Positions 57,415 to 64,000 of a stretch of 64,000 bases of DNA are shown here, piece after piece. This stretch comes from Parerythrobacter_A sp963838735 (GTDB lineage Bacteria > Pseudomonadota > Alphaproteobacteria > Sphingomonadales > Sphingomonadaceae), in contig CAWISG010000003.1 of assembly GCA_963838735.1 (NCBI GenBank), forward strand, positions 434,001-498,000, written 5' to 3'. The notes under the pieces are model-generated. The model saw nothing but the letters and a program-made list of their open reading frames with translations. It was not told the origin of the DNA and ran no database searches. A program made the position numbers and the translations under genes. The first letter of the stretch is position 1. The number at the start of each line of letters is the position of its first letter.

Positions 57415-57807
57415 CTATTCACCGCCCGAAAGCGGATCGCCATCGGCAGGCGCGGCCGGAGCCGCAGTTCCTGCTCCAGTACCGGAAGCCGTGCCGTCCC
57501 CGTCGAGGATTGCGCCCAGCGGATCTTCTTCGGGCGTCACTGTCCGGTCGATTGTCGACACCACCTCGTCCGCCTGGCCCGTCTCCACCGCGACCGCCGC
57601 CAGCGCAATCGACAGCAGAACGAAGGTTACGGCCAGCCACTTGGTTGCCGTCGTAAGAAAATCCGCCGCGCCGCGCGCGCTCATCATGCCGCCGGGGCTG
57701 CCGCCGATGCCGAGGCCGCCGCCTTCCGAACGCTGCATCAGGATCACCCCGACCAAAGCGGCGGCAACAATCGTCTGGACGACGGTGAGAAACAGGAAAA
57801 GGGACAT
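57415..57807 (-). CDS. secG: Preprotein translocase subunit SecG
   Basis: A small SecYEG component of 130 residues. It has two transmembrane helices (LFLFLTVVQTIVAAALVGVILMQ and ATKWLAVTFVLLSIALAAVAV) joined by the conserved loop RSEGGGLGIGGSPGGMMSARGAADFLTTAT. The C-terminal tail is acidic, then Ala/Gly/Thr-rich. ATG 57807 gives MSLFLFL. It is between tpiA and pyrG on the minus strand, the standard order. Confidence 0.94.
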   Translation of the reverse strand: MSLFLFLTVVQTIVAAALVGVILMQRSEGGGLGIGGSPGGMMSARGAADFLTTATKWLAVTFVLLSIALAAVAVETGQADEVVSTIDRTVTPEEDPLGAILDGDGTASGTGAGTAAPAAPADGDPLSGGE

Positions 57808-57907
57808 TGCTGGCGTCTCGGTAACGAAAGGGATCGATAGGCGCAAAAGTATTCGGCACCTGCGTTAGGCGCTTATCCCCGCCGTCACAAGCGACGGGGC
57901 GATGCGA

Positions 57908-58678
57908 TCAGTCGGCGGGCGCCGCTAAATCGGCGGCTGCGATGACGATGCCGAGGAAACTTTCCGCCGAAAGGCTCGCCCCACCAACCAAAGCGCCGCC
58001 CACTTCGGCGATGGACAGCAGTTCGCCTGCATTGTCCGCATTGACCGAGCCGCCGTAGAGAATGCGGACCTGCGCACCGGCCTCTTCGCCGAATATGTCC
58101 TGCAAGGTCGCGCGGATAGCAGCATGCATCGACCCTATTTCTTCAGCCGTTGCCGTGCGTCCGGTACCGATGGCCCAGATCGGTTCATACGCCACGGTCA
58201 GGCTTTGTGCCGGATCGTCGAGCGTTTCGGGCAGCGATGCGCGCAATTGCGCGGTGACGTAGTCTTCTGCCTTGCCCTTGCGCCGCGTATCCTCTGCCTC
58301 GCCCACGCAAATCAGCACGCGCATTCCGGCGGACAGAGCCGCTTCGCCCTTGCTGCGGATCAACGCGTCGCTTTCGGCGTGGTCCTGCCGCCGTTCGCTA
58401 TGACCGAGAATAACGAACTTCGCCCCGGCATCGGCGACCATTGCGGCGGAAATATCGCCGGTATGCGGCCCGTCTTCGCCCGGATGGCAATCCTGCGCAC
58501 CCACGGCAATCTGCCCCGCCTCGCGGTGGACGGGATGCAGCAGGGTAAAGGGCGGCGCAACGGCCACCTCCACTTTCATCAGGTTCTTAGCGGCGCGGTC
58601 GATGGAGCGGGCCTGACTGAGCATTGCCCGCGTCCCGTTCATTTTCCAGTTTCCGACGATGTAAGGCCGTTCGGCCAT
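57908..58678 (-). CDS. tpiA: Triosephosphate isomerase
   Basis: Interconverts DHAP and glyceraldehyde-3-phosphate in glycolysis. Catalytic residues are visible: Asn and Lys in VGNWKMNG, His in ILGHSERR and Glu in AYEPIWAIGTG. The phosphate loop is LYGGSVNADNA and GALVGGASL. It has 256 residues. ATG 58678 gives the expected N terminus MAERPYIVGNWKMNG. It is divergent from ppiD. Confidence 0.96.
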   Translation of the reverse strand: MAERPYIVGNWKMNGTRAMLSQARSIDRAAKNLMKVEVAVAPPFTLLHPVHREAGQIAVGAQDCHPGEDGPHTGDISAAMVADAGAKFVILGHSERRQDHAESDALIRSKGEAALSAGMRVLICVGEAEDTRRKGKAEDYVTAQLRASLPETLDDPAQSLTVAYEPIWAIGTGRTATAEEIGSMHAAIRATLQDIFGEEAGAQVRILYGGSVNADNAGELLSIAEVGGALVGGASLSAESFLGIVIAAADLAAPAD

Positions 58679-58904
58679 AGATGCTGTTCCTGCGTAATGT
58701 GATCGCCCCATGCGCTTAGGATCGCGTATGAGCGAAGAAATGATGGAGCTGCTATATGAGAGGTTGCTGGCAGTGCGCTAGACGCAGTTTGCCGATCCGT
58801 CAAAACACCGGGCGACCTGTTGCCGCGGAGCCGCAGGGGCGGTAATGCGCGCGCTCTTGTTGCGGTCATCGTGCCGCATCACCGCGACGGAAGCCCTTCT
58901 TGCC

Positions 58905-60836
58905 ATGCAAATGTTTCGCAATTTCTTCAAATCGAAGCTCGGCATTCCGATCACGCTCGCCTTTGTCGTGTTAATCGGGTTCGCCTTCGCCGTTGCAGAT
59001 GTGGGCAACACGCCGACCTTCGGCGGTATAGCGGGCGGTGAACGCATTGCAGTGGTCGGCGATGAAAAGATCGCCAGCTCCGAAGTTGTGGATTCTGCAA
59101 ATAATGCCCTGCTCAATTTGCGGCAACAGGATCCCACCATTTCCATGCCGGCCTTCATTGCGGAAGGCGGTCTGGACCGGCTGGTGGAACAGCTGACGGA
59201 GCGCGCAGCACTGACAGTCTTCGCCAACCGCAACGGGCTGCGTGCGGGCGATAACCTGGTGAACAGCCAGATCCTGCTCATTCCCGGCTTCAAGGGTGCG
59301 GACGGCAATTTCGACCAGGCCGCCTATCGCGATGCACTTGCCGCGCGCAATGTGTCGGATGCGGAAGTGCGACGGGATTTAAGCCGTGGTCTGCTGGCGC
59401 AGCAGCTGCTGATCCCGGCGGAATTTGGCGCGCAAATGCCGGAACGGCTCGCCAAACGCTACGCCGTGTTGCTGAAGGAAACGCGCAAGGGAGCCATTGG
59501 GCTGCTGCCGAGCTCCGCCTTCGCGCCTGAAAAGGATGCAGACGGCAAGACCCTGCGCACATTCTATGCGGCGAACCGTGGCGACTTCATCAGACCCGAA
59601 CGCCGTACATTGCGCTACGCCACTTTCGGCTTGGACACCCTCGGTGCGCGCGTCGAGCCGACCGATGCCGAGATAACTGCCTTCTACAATGACAACCGCG
59701 CCCAATATGCTGCCTCGGAACGGCGCACCGTGACGCAATTCATCGTGCCGACCAAGACGGCGGCGGATGCCATTCGCAGCGCAATCAATAACGGCGGTTC
59801 CATCGAACGGGCGGCGCGCGAGGCTTCGTTGTCGACTGCAACGCTGGCCCCAATGACCCAGGCCGAGCTGGCCGCGCAGACCTCTGCTGCCGTTGCCAAA
59901 GCCGTGTTCGAGGCTCCGCGAGGCAAGGTCGCCGCACCGGCGCGCAGCGGGCTTGGCTTCCACGTCGCGCAGGTCGATGCCGTGGACCGGGTTGCCGGAC
60001 GCACTTTGGCGCAGGCGCGCGGTGAGATTACGGAAAACCTCCGTACCGAGAAGCAGCGGACCGCCGGTGCCGAATTCGTCGGCGACCTGGAGCAGCAGTT
60101 GCGCGATGGCGCATCGTTGCGGGAGATCGCGCAGGAAGTGGGCGCGACGCCCAAGGTGACGAAGCCGCTGACCGCGACCGGGCTGGTATATGGCACGCAA
60201 GACGAGCAGGTCGACGAGTTGCTTCGCCCCGCACTGAGGGAGGCTTTCGCGATGGAAGAAGGCGACCCGCAACTGGCAGAAACGGGTGAAGGCGGGACGT
60301 TCCTGATATTCGAAGTGGGCGCGATTACCGAAGCCGCCGCGCCGCCCCTGTCCGAAATACGCGACCGTGTGCAGGCCGCATGGAAGCTATCCGAAGGATC
60401 GAAGGGCGCGCGCGCGGCCAGCGACCGTATCCTGGCGCGCATGGGCAAGGGGCAGACGCTGGCCGCCGCATTTGCAGCGGAGAAGGTCACCCTGCCCCCT
60501 GCCGACAGCATCGCCCTATCCCGCGAACAGCTTGCCCAATCTGGGCAGCGGGTGCCGCCGCCGCTGGCGCTGATGTTCTCGATGGCGCGCGGCACGGCGA
60601 AGAAGCTGGAAGCGCCGCAGGGCACCGGCTGGTTCATCGTCGAGTTGGCGGATATCGAAACGGGCACGCTGGCCGATGACGACCCGCTGATTGCACAGAC
60701 GCTTCAGGAACTGAATGGCGCGCTGGGTCAGGAATATGGCGCGCAACTGCGCATGGCGATCCGCAACGAGGTCGGGATTGAAACAAACGACGCGGCAATC
60801 GACGCGGTGCGCAGGCAGCTTGTCGGCGAACGCTAG
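58905..60836 (+). CDS. ppiD: PpiD-type periplasmic peptidyl-prolyl isomerase/chaperone
   Basis: A membrane-anchored folding factor of 643 residues. The N-terminal helix is LGIPITLAFVVLIGFAFAVAD. A SurA-N-like domain (RIAVVGDEKIASSEVVDSANN to NSQILLIPGFKGADGNFDQAAYRDAL) follows. The central parvulin-like domain (RTVTQFIVPTKTAADAIRSA to GLGFHVAQVDAVD) looks degenerate, so it may act more as a chaperone. I chose ATG 58905 over an upstream start at 58845. It is followed 17 nt later by trpE. Confidence 0.9.
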   Translation: MQMFRNFFKSKLGIPITLAFVVLIGFAFAVADVGNTPTFGGIAGGERIAVVGDEKIASSEVVDSANNALLNLRQQDPTISMPAFIAEGGLDRLVEQLTERAALTVFANRNGLRAGDNLVNSQILLIPGFKGADGNFDQAAYRDALAARNVSDAEVRRDLSRGLLAQQLLIPAEFGAQMPERLAKRYAVLLKETRKGAIGLLPSSAFAPEKDADGKTLRTFYAANRGDFIRPERRTLRYATFGLDTLGARVEPTDAEITAFYNDNRAQYAASERRTVTQFIVPTKTAADAIRSAINNGGSIERAAREASLSTATLAPMTQAELAAQTSAAVAKAVFEAPRGKVAAPARSGLGFHVAQVDAVDRVAGRTLAQARGEITENLRTEKQRTAGAEFVGDLEQQLRDGASLREIAQEVGATPKVTKPLTATGLVYGTQDEQVDELLRPALREAFAMEEGDPQLAETGEGGTFLIFEVGAITEAAAPPLSEIRDRVQAAWKLSEGSKGARAASDRILARMGKGQTLAAAFAAEKVTLPPADSIALSREQLAQSGQRVPPPLALMFSMARGTAKKLEAPQGTGWFIVELADIETGTLADDDPLIAQTLQELNGALGQEYGAQLRMAIRNEVGIETNDAAIDAVRRQLVGER

Positions 60837-60852
60837 CCCGGCGGACCTTGCA

Positions 60853-62367
60853 ATGCCGGACCTGAACAATGCCGCTGCAGCGCGCGAACAGCTGGCCAGC
60901 GACATACCCGCGCTGGTCTGGCGGCGTGTCGTCGCGGACACGCTGACGCCCGTGGGCGCGGCGCAGCGCCTGATGGAAAGCGAGCGCGGCGATTTTCTGC
61001 TGGAATCGGTCGAGGGTGGCGAGAACCGCGGGCGTTACAGCCTGCTTGGTCTTGCGCCCGATCTGGTATTCCGCAGCAATGCGGCACGAGTGGCGATAAA
61101 CAACCGCTGGGCCAGCGACCGCACCGCCTTTCGCGACGTGGACCAGCCACCGATCGAAGCCCTGCGCCAGCTAGTCGTGGACTGCCATATTGCCGTACCC
61201 GACGGGCTGCCGCCAGCCCTCGCCTGCCTCGTCGGCTATTTCGGTTACGAGACGATAGGCTTCGCCGAAGACATCGCGCGGGCACCGGCCAGCGATCTCG
61301 ACGTGCCGGACATACTGTTCGTGCGGCCCACCCTCTTGCTGGTGTTCGACAACCTTTCGGACGATCTGAGCGTCATCGCGCCGCTATGGCCCGGCGCGGG
61401 CGAACCGGATCAGGCCATAAGGTCGGCCTCCGACCGCATCGACGACGCCCTGCGGACGCTGGACGGGCCATTCGCTCGCCTTGCCCCGCACACCGCAGCC
61501 GACTTGCCGGAGCCGGTCCTGACGCCGCAGATTGCGCAAGCGGATTACCGCGCGATGGTGGCGCAGGCGAAGGAATACATCGCGGCGGGCGATATCTTCC
61601 AGGTCGTACTGGCACAGCGCTTCACTTGCCCGTTCCCGCTACCGCCCTTCGCGCTTTACCGCGCATTGCGGCGCGTTAACCCCTCGCCCTTTCTCTATTT
61701 CCTCGACCTTCCCGATTTCGCAGTGGTCGGGTCCAGCCCCGAAATCCTCGTGCGCGTCCGCGATGGCGAAGTCACCATCCGCCCCATCGCAGGAACGCGC
61801 CCGCGCGGCACGACGCCCGACGCGGACCGCGCCGCCGAACGCGCGCTGCTGGCCGATCCGAAAGAGTGTGCGGAGCACCTGATGCTGCTCGATCTGGGCC
61901 GCAACGATGTGGGGCGCGTGGCTGCTGCGGACAGTGTGGTGACAACGAACAGCTACGGAGTCGAACGCTACAGCCATGTGATGCATATCGTCAGCAATGT
62001 CGTAGGCACGCTTTCGCCCGAAAACGATGCGCTGGATGCGCTGTTTGCAGGCTTCCCGGCGGGCACCGTCAGCGGCGCGCCCAAGCTGCGCGCGTGCGAG
62101 ATCATCGCCGAACTGGAGCCGGAAACGCGCGGGGCCTACGCTGGCGGCGTCGGCTATTTCGCGCCTGATGGTTCGGTCGACAGCTGCATCGTCCTGCGCA
62201 CCGCGGTGGTGAAGGACGGCGTTATGCATGTGCAGGCGGGCGCTGGAATTGTCGCGGACAGCGACGCCACCTATGAACAGCGCGAATGCAAAGCCAAGGC
62301 CGGTGCCTTGCTGGCGGCAGCGAAGGAAGCGGTCCGGATGGCGGGCGAAGCGGGGTTCGGACAATGA
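60853..62367 (+). CDS. trpE: Anthranilate synthase component I
   Basis: Converts chorismate to anthranilate, the first step of tryptophan synthesis. The N-terminal domain includes FLLESVEGGENRGRYSLLG, the site of tryptophan feedback. The chorismate-binding domain has PSPFLYFLDLP, VGSSPEILVRV, RPIAGTRPRG, LLDLGRNDVGRV, SHVMHIVSNV and the GTVSGAPKLRA loop. It has 504 residues. ATG 60853 was chosen; further in-frame sequence upstream overlaps ppiD. No leader peptide with Trp codons is visible. Confidence 0.97.
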   Translation: MPDLNNAAAAREQLASDIPALVWRRVVADTLTPVGAAQRLMESERGDFLLESVEGGENRGRYSLLGLAPDLVFRSNAARVAINNRWASDRTAFRDVDQPPIEALRQLVVDCHIAVPDGLPPALACLVGYFGYETIGFAEDIARAPASDLDVPDILFVRPTLLLVFDNLSDDLSVIAPLWPGAGEPDQAIRSASDRIDDALRTLDGPFARLAPHTAADLPEPVLTPQIAQADYRAMVAQAKEYIAAGDIFQVVLAQRFTCPFPLPPFALYRALRRVNPSPFLYFLDLPDFAVVGSSPEILVRVRDGEVTIRPIAGTRPRGTTPDADRAAERALLADPKECAEHLMLLDLGRNDVGRVAAADSVVTTNSYGVERYSHVMHIVSNVVGTLSPENDALDALFAGFPAGTVSGAPKLRACEIIAELEPETRGAYAGGVGYFAPDGSVDSCIVLRTAVVKDGVMHVQAGAGIVADSDATYEQRECKAKAGALLAAAKEAVRMAGEAGFGQ

Positions 62368-63224
62368 GGGCTGGCTGGATTGTCGCGGTGCTTGCGCTGG
62401 CCACGCCGCTATACGCCTGCTCGCCCGAACCCGAAGGCAAGCCGATCCTGCGCGCCGATATGGACGGGTCCGGCCCGATTGGCGAAGGCAGGCCTGCCGA
62501 TACAGTCGAAGCCAGCGCGACCGCACCCGCCTCGTCACGCAAATCGGCCTGTCGCACCGCCACGTTCGAAGGCGCGCGCTTCACCCATTGCATCGCCGAC
62601 CCGGCCCGCCATCGCATCGCCACCGACCTCGGCCCCGACGGCGGCGCCCCCTATCGCAGCCTCGCCACCCTCGCCGCAAGCCGCGCCGCCGATGCGCCGT
62701 TGGTGATATTCGCCGTCAATGGCGGCATGTTCGATCGCAAGGGCGACCCGATCGGCTATTATGTGGAAAGCGGCAAGCGGCTGGAAGAGCTGAACCGCGC
62801 CGATGGTCCGGGCAATTTCCACTTGAAACCCAACGGCGTATTCTTCGGAACCGGCAATCGGTGGGAAGTGCGCGAGGCGGAGAACTTCTACCGCAATGTC
62901 GGCGACCGCCCGGCCTTCGGTACGCAAAGCGGCCCGATGCTGGTAATCGACGGCAAGCTGCATCCCGAATTTTCCCAGGACGGGCCGAGCAGGGCGGTGC
63001 GTAACGGCGTAGGCGTCGATGCCGAAGGGCGTGCACATTTCGTGATTTCGGACAGCGCGGTCAGCTTCGGGCGGTTCGCACGCTATTTCCGCGATCAGGC
63101 GAAGACGCGCAATGCGCTGTTTCTCGACGGCAATGTATCGGCATTGTGGGATCCTGTGACCGGACGGCTCGATAGCGGAGCTGCGCTGGGTCCGCTGCTG
63201 GTGGTAGAAGAGCGCAGCCAGTGA
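62364..63224 (+). CDS. Phosphodiester glycosidase-like (NAGPA-domain) lipoprotein
   Basis: A 286-residue predicted lipoprotein with signal ALATPLYAC, Cys at about residue 19. The mature part matches the NAGPA/phosphodiester glycosidase domain: LVIFAVNGGMFDRKGDPIGYYVESG, FHLKPNGVFF, TQSGPMLVIDGKLHP, VRNGVGVDAEGRAHFVISD and ALFLDGNVSALW. It probably cleaves a sugar-phosphodiester in the envelope. It sits between trpE and trpG with 4-nt overlaps on both sides, although no tryptophan-related role is obvious. Confidence 0.87.
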   Translation: MRAGWIVAVLALATPLYACSPEPEGKPILRADMDGSGPIGEGRPADTVEASATAPASSRKSACRTATFEGARFTHCIADPARHRIATDLGPDGGAPYRSLATLAASRAADAPLVIFAVNGGMFDRKGDPIGYYVESGKRLEELNRADGPGNFHLKPNGVFFGTGNRWEVREAENFYRNVGDRPAFGTQSGPMLVIDGKLHPEFSQDGPSRAVRNGVGVDAEGRAHFVISDSAVSFGRFARYFRDQAKTRNALFLDGNVSALWDPVTGRLDSGAALGPLLVVEERSQ

Positions 63225-63835
63225 TCCTCGTCATCGACAATTACGACAGCTTCACGTTCAACCTGGTCCACTACCTCATGGAACTGGGCGCGGACGTCCG
63301 GGTCGAACGCAACGATGCACTGACCGCAGACGAAGCCATGAAAAGCGGTGCGGCAGGCATCCTGATTTCACCCGGACCCTGCACGCCGGATGACGCAGGC
63401 GTCAGCCTCGATTGCGTTGCCGCGTGCGCCGATGCCGAGGTGCCGTTGCTGGGCGTATGTCTCGGCCACCAGGCGATAGGCCAGCACTTCGGTGGCAAGG
63501 TCGTGCGCGGCGGGCTGATGCACGGCAAGACCAGCGCCATCGCGCATGACGCCAGCGGTGTTTTCGTCGGCCTGCCCTCCCCCTTCACCGCCACGCGGTA
63601 TCATTCGCTGGTCGTCGACGATGTGCCCGACATGCTGTCCGTAAATGCCACCAGCACGACACCCGGACAGGACGGCACCGCGGTCATGGGCTTCCGTCAC
63701 GACACGCTTCCCATCCATGGCGTGCAATTTCACCCGGAAAGCATTGCGACCCACCACGGCCATGCGCTGCTGGCAAATTTCATGCGAATATGTGGCTTGG
63801 CGGTGAAAGACCGGCCTGTGAAAGATCGTCCATGA
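63221..63835 (+). CDS. trpG: Anthranilate synthase component II (glutamine amidotransferase)
   Basis: Supplies ammonia from glutamine to TrpE. It has the class I amidotransferase triad: Cys in LLGVCLGHQAIGQ, and His/Glu in HGVQFHPESIATHHG. The N terminus is LVIDNYDSFTFNLVHYL. The GTG start overlaps the previous stop. The last residues carry a short duplication (VKDRPVKDRP) from a direct repeat near 63802-63830. It has 204 residues. The stop overlaps the trpD ATG by 4 nt. Confidence 0.96.
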   Translation: MILVIDNYDSFTFNLVHYLMELGADVRVERNDALTADEAMKSGAAGILISPGPCTPDDAGVSLDCVAACADAEVPLLGVCLGHQAIGQHFGGKVVRGGLMHGKTSAIAHDASGVFVGLPSPFTATRYHSLVVDDVPDMLSVNATSTTPGQDGTAVMGFRHDTLPIHGVQFHPESIATHHGHALLANFMRICGLAVKDRPVKDRP

Positions 63836-64000
63836 CCACACTTCCCGACCCCGGACAACTGCTCGACGAGGCCGAGGCCGAGACCGTATTCGGTCACATC
63901 CTTGACGGCGAAGTCGGTGATGATGCCATCGAAAGTTATCTTGGCGGCATGTCGGACCGCAGTGAAACCTTTGGCGAAATCGCCGGGGCAGCACGCGCCC
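63832..64000 (+). CDS. trpD: Anthranilate phosphoribosyltransferase, N-terminal part (cut by window edge)
   Basis: The first 56 codons of the gene that follows trpG with a 4-nt overlap. The sequence LLDEAEAETVFGHILDGEVGDDAIESYLGGMSDRSETFGEIAGA fits the helical N-terminal domain of TrpD, which adds phosphoribose to anthranilate. The rest lies outside the window. The identification rests on this segment plus operon order. Confidence 0.85.
   Translation, partial: MTTLPDPGQLLDEAEAETVFGHILDGEVGDDAIESYLGGMSDRSETFGEIAGAARA

Noticed and set aside
57871..57900. CCCCG..GACGGGG inverted repeat after tpiA
   Set aside because: The stem is imperfect and no U-run follows on the minus strand.
58728..58781. 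A 17-codon plus-strand open frame between tpiA and ppiD
   Set aside because: It has no Trp codons, no clear ribosome site and no terminator/antiterminator fold, so it is not a credible trp leader peptide or gene.

Overview
The window looks like a chromosomal segment of an alphaproteobacterium of the order Sphingomonadales, probably family Erythrobacteraceae. Three things point there: a high G+C content, gene neighbourhoods typical of that group (dusB-ntrB-ntrC-ntrY-ntrX-hfq-hflX, the ispDF fusion, pdhA and a lipoyl-domain pdhB next to ftsB, grxC-nitrilase-DUF1178, tpiA/ppiD/trpE), and a tandem two-domain Hfq. I see no insertion sequence, prophage, CRISPR array or rRNA. The taxonomic call is inference from gene content, not from a search.

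Layout. 1-6.8 kb, minus strand: four genes for secreted DUF11-like proteins, the last a very long outer-membrane-type protein that runs off the left edge and carries an apparent one-base frameshift near 2811. 7.0 kb: tRNA-Ser(TGA). 7.3-16.2 kb, plus strand: envelope and housekeeping genes (MltB-type transglycosylase, RlpA, PBP5-like carboxypeptidase, tmk, holB, metG, tatD, an MBL hydrolase, a 56-residue membrane protein, mazG), mostly overlapping or abutting. 16.2-25.4 kb, minus: hflX, tandem hfq, ntrX, ntrY, ntrC, ntrB, dusB. 25.5-31.1 kb: ispDF, a secreted protein and a CinA-type amidase (plus), a COQ10/RatA protein and lipA (minus), then a compact inorganic-carbon module sbtA-sbtB-carbonic anhydrase (plus). 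31.4-39.1 kb: a TPR protein with a clear terminator, gyrA, a YhhN protein, trmFO, an EF-hand protein and a phytoene-synthase-like protein.

39.2-46.2 kb holds two divergent, mirror-image three-gene sets of Tad-type pseudopilin-like genes (TadG with a VWA domain, TadE, TadF-like) around a roughly 140-bp shared intergenic region. 46.2-49.2 kb, minus: pdhB, pdhA, ftsB. 49.4-53.3 kb, plus: hppD, a VOC protein, an MscS channel and an MFS transporter whose 3' end overlaps tRNA-Arg(CCT) on the other strand. 53.4-55.0 kb, minus: DUF1178, nitrilase and grxC. 55.0-55.7 kb: an Hsp20 gene with a sigma-32-like promoter, a ROSE-type RNA thermometer and a terminator. 55.7-58.7 kb, minus: pyrG, secG, tpiA. 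58.9-64 kb, plus: ppiD, trpE, a phosphodiester-glycosidase-like lipoprotein, trpG and the start of trpD.

The observations I rate most worth following are the DUF11 surface-protein cluster with its strong intercistronic hairpin and frameshift, the divergently duplicated tadG-tadE-tadF block, the sbtA-sbtB-carbonic anhydrase operon in an apparently heterotrophic genome, the ROSE thermometer with its G-G signature, the tandem Hfq, and the lipoprotein gene inserted between trpE and trpG.
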